Below are positions 1-13,912 of a DNA stretch of 64,000 bases, one piece after another. Made by a program: the position numbers and the translations under genes. This DNA comes from Nemania diffusa (Eukaryota; Ascomycota; Sordariomycetes; Xylariales; Xylariaceae), in contig JBBPUQ010000001.1 in NCBI GenBank assembly GCA_038501195.1, forward strand, positions 6,944,001 to 7,008,000, given 5' to 3'. A model generated the notes under the pieces. It made no database searches. It was not told where the DNA came from and saw nothing but the letters and a program-made list of their open reading frames with translations. Numbering within the stretch: the stretch's first letter is position 1; every line of letters begins with the position of its first letter.

Positions 1-290
1 TGTTGCGCGCATCGTTTCAATCTGGGCAATGGACTATGGTGTCATAGATTTGTAGATAGAAAAGTCATTTTCCTTAAGCTGACATACACTTGTCTAATAA
101 TCACCGCACTGTCCCTGCAGCAGCAGAAAATACAAATACCTCTAACTGATAAAATATAGCCACAAGCAAGTAAAGATCAGGATTGCCATGGCAGCTTTGA
201 ATATATAGGATCTGACGTATCTCCACAGGGAATCGCATTCACTAAATCCGATTTTATCGTTTTTTGCCTTTGTTTTTAACGAAGGAAAAA
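1..290. other. Normal-composition host DNA flanking the AT-rich block
   Basis: This is the only long stretch at the left of the window with ordinary base use: CpG, CpA and TpG are all present and G+C is near 40%. Composition collapses to almost pure A+T between about 285 and 310, after a short CGAAGG/CGACTA transition. It matches nothing else in the window by eye, so it is probably single-copy host sequence that RIP did not touch. It may be the downstream or upstream part of a gene lying to the left of the window. A weak minus-strand ORF is described separately. Confidence 0.7.
101..238 (-). CDS. Short hypothetical ORF, 45 codons, possibly an exon
   Basis: The minus strand reads from ATG at 238-236 to TGA at 103-101, giving 45 residues that begin MRFPVEIRQILYIQ and continue with a Leu/Val/Phe-rich middle. 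The opening P-x-E-I-R-x-x-L-Y pattern is loosely like the start of fungal F-box or 2EXR-type proteins, but the resemblance rests on about eight residues. A GTATGT splice-donor-like hexamer lies just downstream on the same strand (around 85), with a TAG acceptor about 54 nt further, so it could be an exon of a larger gene rather than a complete ORF. It is not supported by any homologue I can name. It stands out only because it lies in the unmutated flank. Chance ORF is the main alternative. Confidence 0.22.
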   Translation of the reverse strand: MRFPVEIRQILYIQSCHGNPDLYLLVAIFYQLEVFVFSAAAGTVR

Positions 291-1169
291 CGACTAAATA
301 AAACAAAAGTTACTTATTAGTTGTAAAAATTTTCAAATAAAATTTTATAGCTAAAATAAATAATTTTACTTTTTTATATAAAAATAATAAATTATTAATA
401 GTTAAAAAATTTTAAAACTAATTTTTTAATTTAAATAAAACAGTTTTAAATTAATTTATATATTTTATTTATTTAAATATAAATTATTTATTTTAATTTT
501 AATTATATATATATATAATTATTTTTTGTTTTTTTATAAAGTATTTTAAATAACAATAAAAATAAAAGTTAATAATAAATAATTTTTTTATTTAATTTAT
601 AAAAAAAAATAATTAATTAAAATTAAATATTTAATTAATAAAATAATAATAATAATTATAATAAAAATAATATATAAAGTAAAAAATAAAAACAAATATA
701 TAAATTAATAATTTTAAAAAAAATTAATTTAATAATTAAAAAATTTATAATAATTATAAATAAAAATTAAAATTAAAATTAAAAGTTATAATTTAAAAAA
801 ATATTAAAATATTTATATATATATTTTATATATATATTTTAAAAGATTTTCTTTTTAAGTTTTAAATTTATATAATATATATTATAAATTATATATAATT
901 TATATTTTTTTTTATTTTATAATATTTTTTAATTTTTATTTAAAATTATTTATAATATAAAATTACATTTTAATATTTTAAAAAGTTTATTATATTTATA
1001 AATATAATAAAATTAAATATTATTTAAAATAATTTTAATTTGTAATTTTATTTAAAAAAGTTAAATTTTTTTTTAATTATTTTTTTTTAATTATTAATTA
1101 ATACATTAATTTTATAAAAACTTTTTATAAAAATATAAATATAAAATTATTAATTAAAAATTAAAAATT
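291..1169. other. AT-saturated spacer, no gene seen
   Basis: Almost only A and T, with occasional AGTT and AACT remnants. No frame stays open and no repeat family from elsewhere in the window could be aligned by eye. Most likely RIP-saturated repeat remains. Confidence 0.6.
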
Positions 1170-1602
1170 AAATAAATAAAATAAATAAAATAAATAAAAT
1201 AAATAAAATAAATAAAATAAATAAAATAAATAAAATAAATAAAATAAATAAAATAAATAAAATAAATAAAATAAATAAAATAAATAAAATAAATAAAATA
1301 AATAAAATAAATAAAATAAATAAAATAAATAAAATAAATAAAATAAATAAAATAAATAAAATAAATAAAATAAATAAAATAAATAAAATAAATAAAATAA
1401 ATAAAATAAATAAAATAAATAAAATAAATAAAATAAATAAAATAAATAAAATAAATAAAATAAATAAAATAAATAAAATAAATAAAATAAATAAAATAAA
1501 TAAAATAAATAAAATAAATAAAATAAATAAAATAAATAAAATAAATAAAATAAATAAAATAAATAAAATAAATAAAATAAATAAAATAAATAAAATAAAT
1601 AT
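1170..1602. repeat. Perfect 9-bp minisatellite (ATAAAATAA)n
   Basis: The nine-base unit ATAAAATAA repeats about 48 times without a visible mismatch over 433 bp. Thymines are spaced 4,5,4,5 bases apart throughout. The flanks are irregular AT sequence. The perfection contrasts with the decayed DNA around it, so the array must have expanded or been homogenised after the surrounding region had become AT-only. The unit has no C or G, so RIP could not act on it. Confidence 0.95.
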
Positions 1603-2072
1603 ATTATTAAATTATATAGTTTTTAATTTAAAATAATATTAAAAATAATTTAAAAAAAAAATTAATAATTTTATTAATTATAAAGAAAATTAAATTTTAA
1701 ATTATTAATAATATAGTTTTTATATTATTTTAATATTTTTTAAAAATAATAATATAATTAAATTATTTAATATATAAAAGTATTAATTAAAATATAATAA
1801 ATTTAAACTAAATTAAGATAATAATTTAAATTTTAATAAATTAAAATTAAATATAAATTATTAATTTTAAACTTTATATATAATAAATAAATAAAATAAA
1901 TTAAAAATTTAAAAATTAAAAAATTTTATTTATTTATTATATTGATTATTTTAAATAAATAATATTATATAAAACTTATAAAAAAAATAAACCTTTTAAT
2001 AAATAAAGTTATATTATATAAAAAATTTATAAAAAAAAAAAAAAAAAAAAAAGTTAAAGTTTTTGTTATAAA

Positions 2073-2103
<31 letters not shown>

Positions 2104-3509
2104 ATAATTTAAAAGAATAATAAATAAAATTATTTATTTAAATATATAATAAAGCTATTTAATTTATAATTTTTTTTTTAATAAAAATAACTTATTTATA
2201 AATTATATAAATTATTAAATTTAATTTATAAATATAGTTTTAAACAATTATTAAAATTATAATAATTTTATATATTAAATTATTTAACTGTTTTAAAATA
2301 TAATATATATATTAAAAAACTTTTTTTTTGTTTTTAAGTTAAATTATAAACAATATATATTTATAACTATTAAACTTTAATTTATTATATATAATTTAGT
2401 TTTAATTATTTAAATAATAAATATATAATTATTTAATTATATAATATTAAAAATTTATAAAAAAACAAGTGTTATTATAAAAATAAAAAAGCGAAAATAA
2501 AATAAAACAATTAAATAAATAAAATATTATTTATAAATTATTTATTATTATAAAAAAAAAAAAGCAAGTAAATGTTATTAATATATATTTAAACTTTTTA
2601 ATTATTAATATTTAATATAAATTATATTATTATTTAAATATTTTATAAATAATAATTAAATAATTTAAAATTATAATTTTAATTTTAATATTAATTTTAA
2701 TTTTAATTTTTAACTTTTTTTTAAAAGTTTTAATAATAAATATATTTAATATATTAATTAAATAAAAAAAAACAATTTAAATATAAATAATTATAAAAAT
2801 ATTAAAAAAGAAATTTTATTTAATTAAAAAAGTTTTTAAAAAGTTAAATTAAATTTTTTATATAAAAAATAATTATTAAATATAAATTAAATAAAAATAT
2901 TAAATTTATAAATAATAATTAAAATATATTTTATATTATTAATAAATTATTTAATAATATTATAAAAATAATAATAATATTATTTTTTATTATAAAAAAT
3001 ATATTAATAATTATAATTTAATAAAGTTTTTAAATTATTTTTATAATTATTATTTTAATATATATTATTTAAAATAAACAATATAAAAACTATTAAAGTT
3101 TTATTTAAAAAAAACAAGTTTTTTTAAAGTTTTTTTTTAATTAAAAAAAATGTTATAAAATAAAAAAAATTATAAATTAAATATAACATAATAAATAATA
3201 TATATTATATAAAATTAAAAGTTAAAAAAAAAAAAATTTAAAATATATATAAAAAAAATATATATAAATATATTAGTACTTTTTAAATTTTAGTTTTTAA
3301 ATTTTAATAACGATTTTTTTTTTAATTTAACTTATTTTTAACTTAATTATAAAAATTAATTATAAATTTATTAATTTAAATATATAAATGAATTAATTAA
3401 TTTATTAATTTAATTAATTAAAAATATAAATAATATATAATTATATATAAATATTTAAATATTTTATAAATTATTAATTTTTAAAAATAATTTTTATTTT
3501 TATTAATAT
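1603..3509. other. AT-saturated spacer, no gene seen
   Basis: Irregular A+T sequence with homopolymer A (around 2,031-2,052) and a TA dinucleotide run (around 2,078-2,101). Rare GC remnants occur. No reading frame, LTR end or known family could be recognised. Probably very old RIPped transposon sequence in front of A copy 1. Confidence 0.55.
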
Positions 3510-3740
3510 TATAATAAGTTATAAATTAAAGTTAATTTTAAACATTTATTTAATTTAATTAAAATTTTGTTTTATTTTTTTTATATTTATTATATATATT
3601 TAATTATAACATTAAATATTATATTATATTTTTTACTTTTTTTTTATTTTTTTATTATATATTTAATAAAAATATTAAATATTATATTATATTTTTTGGT
3701 TTTTTTTTATTTTTTAACTATATATTTAATAAAAATAATA

Positions 3741-3745
3741 AATTT
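3741..3745 (+). repeat. Target-site duplication of element B (AATTT)
   Basis: AATTT lies directly left of the 5' LTR (3,741-3,745) and directly right of the 3' LTR (9,546-9,550). The 5-bp length is usual for Ty1/copia integrases. Both flanks read on as the A1 61-bp unit, confirming insertion inside A1. Confidence 0.75.
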
Positions 3746-4010
3746 TATTAAAATAACAGTATTAGTTATAGTTAATATATATTTAAATTTTTTTTATATA
3801 ATTTATTATTTATTTACTAAATAGTTAGCTATATTTTGTTATATATAATATTAGTAAATTATTAGCGAGTTTATATAATTTATATATATATATTATATAT
3901 ACAAAGACTTTTTTTTAAATATAAAAATAACAATAACATTATATAATTATAATATTATATTTTACTTTAGTTTTATTATATACGATTAATTATATAAAGC
4001 TAAATTAATA
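3746..4010 (+). repeat. 5' LTR of element B (265 bp)
   Basis: Aligns end to end with 9,282-9,545. Differences are mostly A/G and C/T, for example GCGAG here against GCAAG there. The first ~28 bases and last ~26 bases also match the unmutated solo LTR at 48,731, with mostly RIP-type differences. Confidence 0.85.
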
Positions 4011-7000
4011 TTAATTAATAATTATATTAGCTTTTTTTATTTGACAGCAATATATTATAAATTAATAAAATCTAAAAATAAAAGTTAATTAAAATAACTT
4101 TTAAATTTTAATTATATAAATATATTTTTTTTAATTTAATAAAAAATATTTACTTTTATATTATATTTTAAGTTTATTTTTATATATATATATTTTTTTT
4201 TATTTAATAAAAAATATATATATAAAAGTAAATAAATAACTTATATTTTTGATTTAAATAACTTTGTTATATATATAAACTAAAACAATAATTTTAAATA
4301 TAATAATATTTTAATAGTTTTAATAAAAAGCTAAATAAAAAACTACTTTTATATATAACTTTTTATATAATAAATTTGCTAAATATTTTAATATTAATAT
4401 TATAACTATATAAAGATATATTATTAAAAAATACTGAAATAAATCTATTGATATTTTTATTACTATAAAAAAATACTTTTTTATTTATTTTATATATTAA
4501 ATAATAAAATATAAATATTTAAAATATATTAGTTAAAATTTTTTAAAAATATATAAAAAAAATTTTAAAAATTAAATATAATGTTAGTTTAATTAAACTA
4601 GTTATATATTATATTATAATTTAGTCGATATTTTAAAAATAAAAAAAATTGTTTTTATAACATTAAAAAATTATATAAACAAAAATAAAACAGTATAATT
4701 TGCTAAAATTTTATAAAGTTATTATATTTGATAATAATTTAAATATTTAAAAAAACTATTAATTTTATAAGTATAATTTAAAACTTTTATATAACTACTT
4801 TTTATAAAAACTAAAATATCGACAATATATATTTCTAAAATAACAACTTTTTTTTTTGCTGTTTATTTGATATTTTTTATTAAACAACTTTTAGTTTAAC
4901 TAAAAATTATATAAATAAAAAAAGTTTTATAAAATGTTTATTTTTAAGTTTTATAATTAATTATACAACTTATTATTAAAAAATAGCTATATAAACTATA
5001 TAAGTTATTAATTTTTTAAATAAATTATTAACTTAATTTTTTATTTATTTATAAATATTTTATTTGCTATATTTTTTTAGTTATTTTTATTTTATATTTA
5101 AATTATTATATAATTTTAAATCTAGTATTTTTAAATATTTATTTAAACTTATAATTTATGAAAATTATATAAAACAAGATTATTTTATTAAAAAAATATG
5201 CAATATTTTAAAAAACTTAGAAAAAAAAATGCAATTATTTTAATAAACTATACAGCTTTTTATATAATAAAGCTAGATTATTTATTAATATTTATAAGTA
5301 ATTAAATATTTTAAACAATTAATATTATATAGTATTTTTTTATATATAATATTAAACTAAACAAAACTTAATATAAAATATATTATATAATAAATATATA
5401 TTTTAATATAAATATAAACTATAATTAATATTAAATAAATTAAACTATTATTATTTTTATATAAATAAAATAAAAAAACTTTAAAAAAGCTTTATATAAA
5501 ATATTAAAATTAATAATTAATAAGTTATTAAAAGTTCAACAAACTTTAAATATTAGTTATTAAAGCGAAATTTAGTTAAATATAACTATTATATAAATAT
5601 ATTATAAAGTATTTAAATTAGCAATAGTTTTAATATTTTAAAAGCTGACTTATAAAATATTTTTTATAAACTTTTATATATATTTTCGTATTTTAAATAA
5701 TAATTAAATAGCTATTTTATAAAATATTTACTTAATAAATAAAAAATATAATTTTAATCGTATAAAAAACTAAAGATTTAATAAATATTAAAAAAGTTTA
5801 TAAATTAAATATAACTAAAATAATTATATAAAAAAGAAATACTTTATATATAATAAAAAAAATTGTTAATTTATTAATTATATTTTATAAAAATATTTTT
5901 GTATTAAAAACTAATATTTTAATTTATATAAAATAATTTATAATAAATTATTTATTTTAAATAAGTTTTTTTAATATTTAATAGTAATTAAAGATTATTT
6001 AAATTTAAACGAAAAAAAATCTAACAGTAATATTAAATCTACTAAAAAAACGATGCAATTTTTAATAAATAATACTTATTTTTATTATATAATTAGCAAA
6101 AATATCTAGTTATATAATAAAATTATATTAGCTAACTAGTTTATTTTTAGTTTTTAATATTATATAAAATATTAAAAAAAACTATAAAATATAAAAGCTT
6201 TTAATTATTTTATAATAAAAAAAATATAATTAAAAATTTAGTTAAAGCTAAATTTTTATATAAAAATAAATTAAAACTTTAAAAATATATATATTAAATT
6301 TAATATAAATGATATTATTATATTTATAAATACTATATAAATAAAAAATATATTAAATATTACTATATATTATATTTTAAATATTTTAACTTTATTTTTA
6401 TTTTTATTAAAAAATGCTAATAAAATAAATATATAATTTCTATTATTTATAAATAAAAACATTTATTTTTTAATATTAGTTTATATAAAGCTAATATATA
6501 TTTTATTAAAACTAAGCTATATTAGCTATATTGTTGATTTAAATGTTTTTATATAAAAAAATTATATAAAATATTAATTTAAATTAATTATAATATTAAT
6601 TAATTTATTTTAAAAAAGATTTAAAAGTTTTATTATTATTATTAATTATATAATTAAATTTTAAAATAATTTAAATTTTTAATTAAAAATAATTATAACT
6701 TTAACTATAAAATAATAATTAATGTTATATAAATAAATAATAAATAAATATTATATATAATTGATATAATAATATCGTTTTAAACTGTAATATTTTTTTA
6801 TATAATAAATATAAAAAATATATAGAAAATATTTTATAAATATTAAATTAATATATTTTAAAGTTTTTTAAACTATATTATATATAATTTAAATATAAAC
6901 TTTTTATTTAAAAAATTTTAAAATTAAGCTAAAATTATAAATGTTATATATTAAAAAATATTTATAAAAGTTTATTAAACTGTTAATAAAATTAAACAAA

Positions 7001-7034
7001 TATATAAACTTTTTTGTTATATATATAATATTTT

Positions 7035-9100
7035 AAAAAATAAAATAAGTTATTATATAAAAAATAAAAAGATTTTATAAATAATAATAAAAGTTTTAAA
7101 TAATATTGCAAAATTTAATAGTTTTATATTAATATTATTTATTTTTAATATTTATTTATAAATTAATTAAGATTTTCTTTTATTTTTTAATATTATATAA
7201 AAAGCAAAAACTATTAAAAAAGCAATAAAAATGTTTTAAAAAAAATAAATTAAAATCAAAGTTAATTATATAATTAATTAATAAAATAACTTTGTTTTAT
7301 ATAAAATATTTATATTATTGCTAAAAAATAAAATATTTATATAGCAAAAAAAACAAAGTTAAAATAAACTATATAAAATATAAACTGTTGAAAGATTTAA
7401 TATTACTGTTGATATAATTAATAAATTTATAAAGTTTTAATATATATAAGTTAAATTTTATTATTATATAATAAAAAACAAAAAATAAAATAATAAAAAC
7501 AATATATTATTTATTTTAATAAATATTATATAAAAGAAAAAAAGCCGATTTAAAAAATTAATATAGTTTTTAATTTTTTTTATATAATTAAATTTTATAT
7601 TTTTTAATTAAAAAAAAAAAGTAAACTATAAATTAATTATTAAATTATAAATAAATAATATTATTAATATATTTGGATTTTTTTTCAAAAAGTTTAATAT
7701 AATAAAAATTAATAAACTATTTATATAAGAAATATTTAAGTTTATAAAATATAACTTTAATAAATATTACAATATTTGAATTTTTAAATTAAAGCTTATA
7801 TAAAAAATTAAAAATAAAACTATTTAACTATATAAAAAGTTTTAACTAATTATATAAAAGTATAATAATTTATAAAAAAATATTATATTTATATAATTAT
7901 TAATAATTTAATAAATAAATTAGCGATTGATTTTAATTTTTAGATTTATTTTAATTTACAACTATAATATAACATATAAACTATAAAATATTATATAAAT
8001 ATATATATAGTTAATTAATAAACTTATATAAAAAATTTATATATATTTATTTATTAAACTTAAAAGTAAATATTTTAAAAAAATTATATTATAAATTATA
8101 TAATTATTATATAAATTAACTAAATTAAGCTTATATTAATTTAAAATATATTATAAATATTATTATTAAAAATTTGAAATAATTATTTTTTTATATAATT
8201 TTTATTTATTAGTTATTAATAGTAGTTTCAAAAAATTTAATATTATTAAACTGTAAATAAATAATATTTTTAGTTTTATAATTTTAAAGTTTTTAATTAA
8301 AAAAAAAAACTAAACTTTATATAGCAAAATTTAAAGTTAAACTTAAACAAATCTTAAATAAAAATAATTTAATTAAATTTAATAATATTTAAATTATATT
8401 TATAAACAAATATATTATATTAATTTAAAAAAATTAAACTATATAATTAATTAAAATTAATCTTTATATAAAAGAATTTATATAATAATATATTTTTTAA
8501 TATATTTAAAATATATATATAAATAATATTTGTTAATTAAAAGTTTTATATAATTTATTTATTACTACTTAAGTTATTAATTTATAAAAAGCTAATATAA
8601 CTATTTTAAATAAATAAATTAAATAATAAATCAATAATTATAATTATAAACTAATATTTATATTTTTCGATTTATATTATATAAAACTTTTTATTTTTAT
8701 AAATAATTTATTTGTAAATAATATAGATATAATATTATAAATTAAATTTTGAATTATATTAATTATAAAGATTTATATAAAAGATAATATTAATTTAAAA
8801 TTTGAAATTTTTAGTAATATTATTTATTAAAATTTAAACAAATATAAACAAATAACTAAAAATATATTAGCTAATAAATTATATAAAATAATCAATAAAT
8901 TCGATAATATAATTATTTTTTATATAATTTTTTAAAAGATTTTAAAAATATTAAATATATTATAAGTTTTAGCGATTTTATATTTTGATTTAAAGTTGCT
9001 ATATAACTATTTAATTAAATTTAATACAATATAAAAAAAGCAATTTATAATTAATATTATATTGTTATAAAAATTATATAAAAAAAAAAAAATCTTTAAA
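7035..9100 (+). pseudogene. Copia pol remnant of element B (integrase to RNase H)
   Basis: From about 7,042 the plus frame reads NKISYYIKNKKILQ followed by an Ala-Lys-Thr-Ile-Lys-Lys-Ala stretch near 7,210. With the usual RIP replacements this is the C-terminal integrase segment typical of fungal copia polyproteins (the 'KALND...VPTLLVFG...PPSP..QRAK' block). Near 8,966-9,060, a frame reads ALAIL-YFDLKLLYNYLIKF, a decayed copia RNase H segment where TDSKSLYECLVKLGT is expected: Ser and Glu codons have become Phe/Leu and Asn/Lys. Stops are TAA. The product would have been the enzyme that copies and inserts the element. It is dead: there are many stops and a frame change between the two segments. 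Confidence 0.75.
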
Positions 9101-9281
9101 ATATATTAAATTAACAAAAAAAATAATTTAGTTAATATATTAATAAAAAAAATATTAAATTAAATATTAAAAATATTAGTTTTAATTAATAGATTATATA
9201 TATAAATAAAAACATATATAAAAAAAGATTAAAAAATGTATATATATAAAAAAAACTATAACTAAAAAAAAATTTTACAAC

Positions 9282-9545
9282 TATTGAAATAATAGTATTA
9301 GTTATAATTAATATATATTTAAATTTTTTTATATAATTTATTATTTATTTATTAAATAATTAGCTATATTTTGTTATATATAATACTAGTAAGTTATTAG
9401 CAAGTTTATATAACTTATATATATATGTTATATATATAAAGATTTTTTTTTAGATATAAAAACAACAATAATACTATATAATTATAATATGATATTTTGT
9501 TTTAACTTTGCTATATATAATCGATTATATAAAACTAAATTAATA
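9282..9545 (+). repeat. 3' LTR of element B (264 bp)
   Basis: Begins TATTGAAATAATAG, keeping the TTG that the 5' copy has lost to TTA. Ends AATTAATA followed by the AATTT target duplication. It is about as mutated as the 5' LTR. Confidence 0.85.
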
Positions 9546-12500
9546 AATTTAATATTATATTTTTTATACTTTTTTATTTTTTAATTATATATTTAATAAA
9601 AATAATAAATTTAATGTTATATTTTTTATATTTTTTTATTTTTTAATTATATATTTAATAAAAATATTAAATATTATATTATATTTTTTTTTTGTTTTTT
9701 TTTTTTTATTATTTATTTAATTAAATATTAAATAATATATTTAATATATAAACTAATTATTATTTAATAATATAATTATATATTTATAATAATAAATTAA
9801 TATATTATTAAATAATAAATAAATATAAATTTATTTATTTATATATATTAAATTTATTATATATATATAAATTTTTAATTATAATAGTTTTTATATTTAA
9901 TTAAATAAATTATAAAATTTTTTTTTAAAATATATTATAAATTAATAATATTAATAGTTAATATTTAATTAATTATTAATAATTATTATTTACTATTATT
10001 TTTTATTTTTTTATATTTAATTATATATATTAAAAATAAAATATTTAATATATAGTTATTTTATTATTTAAATAATTTATTAAAAAATAAAATATTTAAT
10101 ATATAATTATTTTAATATTTAAATATTTTTAACTTTAATTAAAAAATTAAAAAATAAAATATTTTATATTTTTTATTTTTTTATTTTATTTTTTTTTAAT
10201 TTTTTTATTTTTTACAACTTTTTTTTTAAAAAATATTTAATTTTTTTTTTTTTATATTTTATATTATTAAAAATATCTATTTATTTTTTTAAATATTTTA
10301 TTTTTTAGATTTTTTTTTATTATATATTTTATTTTTAGTTATATATATATATTAATATATTTATAAAATAGCTAAATTATTATTAATTTTTTATAAAAAA
10401 AAAGATTTTTTTTAAAACAAAAATAAATAAAAGTTTTTTATTATTTATTTAAATAATTTTTAATTAATTTAATATTTTTTTTATAATAAAATTAAAGTTT
10501 TATTAATTAAAATATTATTAATTATAAAAATAATATAAATATAAATTATTTATAATTATAATAAAATAAAAAATATATAAATATATAATATTAAAATTTA
10601 TAATATAATATATTATAAATTATAAAGTAAATTTTTTATTTATTAGCTTTATTTTATAAATATAAATATATTTTATTATTTTATTAATATATATAATATA
10701 TAACTTTTTTTTATATATTTTATTTATATAAAATTAAAAAATAAACTATTTGATTTTTTATATATTTTGTTTTTTAATTATTATAACTTTTTATTTTTAA
10801 TTTCTTTATAATATTAGCAATATTAAACTTATATTAAAATTATTTTAATATTTATATAAATATAAAAATATTTAAAATTATTATATTTTTAAATTTTATA
10901 AATAATAAATTATAGTTATTAATAAATATTAGCAAAATTTATAATATAATAATTTAATAAACAATAAATAATATATTTAGCTTTTTTAATATAAATATTA
11001 AATTAATTAATAAAAATTATTTATTATATATTATTAATTATATAATAATAAAAATAACTAAAAACTTATTTTTTATATTTTTTAATTATTTTTATATTTA
11101 TAATAGTAATAGCTATTTTATAATTTTTAATTTTATTATAAAAAATTAATATTAAATATTAACTAAAGTAATTTATTATTAATTTTATTAATATAAATTG
11201 AATAATAATTTTTATTATAAATAATAATATATAACTAAAAATAATTTTTTTTTTTTTATTATTATTAATAAAATTATATATATTATTTTTAAAATAAATA
11301 TTAATAAATTTATTATTAATAATATAGCTAAAAATATATTAACTAGTTTTAAATTTATAACTAAAATAAATATAGCTATTAAATTATAATATATAAAATA
11401 AATATAGCTATTAAATTATAATATATAAAATAAAAAAGCTATAAAAATATTATATAATAAATTATTTAAAAAAATTAATAAATAATATTTTTATTAATTT
11501 TTACAAGTTTTAAAATTTTTAAAAAAAATAAAAGATTTTATTTTAACTATTTATTATTTAAAAATAAATATTATTATTATTTATAATAAAAAGTTTATAA
11601 AAATTATTATATTTAAAAATTATAAATTATAAATATATTTATAATTAAATAAAAGTTTTAACTAATTAAAATATTATTAATAATTTTAAATTATTAATAT
11701 AAAATAAAAAAAGTATTAAAATTAAAACGATTATTTTTTTTAATAATAAAAATAAACTAAAAAATTTAATTAAATAAAATATAATTTAATAAATGTTTAA
11801 AATTTTAAAAATAAAGTTTAAAAATAAAATTAATAATAATAATATTATTTTAATTATAAAAATAATTAAAAAAATAAAAATTAAAAATAAAAATATATTA
11901 TTATTAATTAATTAATAATTAGCAATTTTATAAAAAAGTTGTTTTTAGTTTAAAATATTATTTATAATTTTAAAAATAATTAAAAAAATATAAAATAGCT
12001 TTAAATAATAAAACTATTTATTAACTTTATTAATTTATTAATAAATATAGTTTTATTTTATTTAAAAAATAAAATATTTAATTATTTAAATATATTTTAT
12101 ATTTTAATTTTATAATTTATTATTAACTTTTTTTTTTAATAAATATAATAAAACTTTTAAATAAAATATTAATATTTTTATATTTTGCTTTTTTTATAAA
12201 TAAATATAAAATTAATAAAACTATTATTTATAATAAAATAATAATTTATTATATATTAAAAATAAAAATTAAATAAATAAAAAATTTATTAAAATATTAT
12301 TTTTATTTAATTTTTATTATATTTTTTATAACAATTTAAACTTTTTAATATTTATAAAAGTTTTTTAAAAATATATTTAATATTTTTTTTATATATAAAA
12401 AAAGCAAAATTAAATATAACTATATAAAAAAAAATCAAATTTTAAATTAATAAAATTTAAAAAAAATAATATTAATTTTTAATAAAAAAAATTATAAAAT

Positions 12501-13729
12501 AAATAAATTTTTTTAAAAATAAAATATTTTATTTATATTTATAAATATTTTATTTTTAATATTTTTATTAAATTTATTTATATTTACTATTTTTAAATTA
12601 TTTACATAGTTATTATAATATTTATATAAACTTTTTTTAATTATTATATTATAAAAATTTTATAGTTTATTAAAAATTTTATTTAATTAAAATAAAAAAA
12701 ATTTAATTTATTTAATAATAATAGTTTTATTAAGTTTAAATTTAAAATAAATTTAATAAAGTAAATTTAAATAAAAAAGAATTATAAAAAGTAAATAAAA
12801 CTAAAAAAAAAAAAAAAAATCGATATTATTTTTATTTTAAAATAATATTATTTTAATTTATTAATTATTAATAAAGCTTATATAGTTAAAAATTTTTAAA
12901 ATATTATATATTAAATAATTATTTTTATTTAATATAATATTATTTTATTTTATTTAATAATATTATTAATAAATTACTTTTATAATATATTAAAATATTT
13001 TTATTTAAAATTTTTAAAACTATTAAAAATTTTATATTTATTATTTTGTTATAATAAATTAAAACTATATAAAAATATATTAAATTTTTATAATTTATTT
13101 AATATTATTTTATATATTAATATAAATAATTTTAAATATTTATTTATATAATTTTTTTATAAACTTTTTTTTAAAAAACTAAATAATTTTAATATTTTAT
13201 TTTTTAAATTTAAATTTATTTTAGTTTATTTTAAAAATAACTATTATTAATAAATATTTTTGTTTATATTTTTTTAAATAATAATAAAATAATATAACTA
13301 AAGTTTTAATTTTTATTATATTATAATAAATATTATTTATTAATAAATTTTTTTATATTAAAATATAAATATAAAAATTATAAATTTTAATAAAAATTAA
13401 ATTTTTTTTAATAATAATATATTTAATATAAAAGTTATTATAATATAAATTATTTAAAATATTATTAAATAAAATATATATAATTTTTAGTTTAAATATT
13501 ATTTAAAATATTTATATATAATATTTAAAAGTTTTATAAATAAAAACTTTATAAAAAAAAAAAAAAAAAAATTATATTTAAAATAAAAAAGATTTTATTA
13601 TATTTAACTTTAAAATTTAAAAAAAATTTAATATTTTACTTTTAAATTTAAATTATAAAAAAATATTATATTTTAAAAATAATTAAACTTTATATTTAAA
13701 AAAAAAAAAAAAACAAAAATATAAAACTT

Positions 13730-13912
13730 TTGTATAAAATAACAATTATAATAAAAATAATAATAGCTAAAACAATAAAAATAACAAAAATAACAAAAGC
13801 AATAAAAATAACAAAAGTAATAAAAATAATATATTTAATAAAAATAGCGATTTTAATAAAAAAAATAATTAATATTATTTTTTATTATAATAAATATTTA
13901 AAAAATTTATAA
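13730..13912 (+). pseudogene. A1 Thr/Ala/Lys-rich coding ghost
   Basis: Sixty stop-free codons rich in Ile, Lys, Thr and Ala with a rough 9-base periodicity (ACA AAA ATA). The equivalent segments in A2 (from 32,182) and A3 (from 60,525) are less mutated and show GCA/ACA/AAA triplet patterns. Reversing RIP-type changes would turn Lys into Glu and Ile into Thr, giving an acidic Thr/Ala/Glu repeat. It has no ATG; RIP would turn ATG into ATA. Function unknown. Confidence 0.5.

Larger units (their letters stand above)
3746..9545 (+). mobile_element. Ty1/copia retrotransposon B, RIPped, nested in A1
   Basis: A 5.8-kb element with direct LTRs (3,746-4,010 and 9,282-9,545) and an AATTT target duplication. 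Both LTRs begin TATT(A/G)AAATAA(C/T)AG and end AATTAATA, which is what a TGTTG...CAACA copia LTR becomes after C-to-T and G-to-A mutation. The interior carries plus-strand ghosts of copia integrase and RNase H, described separately. It interrupts the left tandem array of A1, so it inserted after A1. The integrase and RNase H remnants are in different frames (1 and 2), so at least one indel separates them. The element cannot be active. Confidence 0.88.

Noticed and set aside
1170..1602. Possible telomeric or CRISPR-type array
   Set aside because: The 9-bp unit has no G-rich strand and no spacers; it is a simple minisatellite.
3567..3824. 85-codon plus-strand ORF, Ile/Leu/Phe/Tyr-rich
   Set aside because: It crosses the junction between the A1 tandem array and the B 5' LTR (3,746), so it is a chance open frame through two unrelated repeats.
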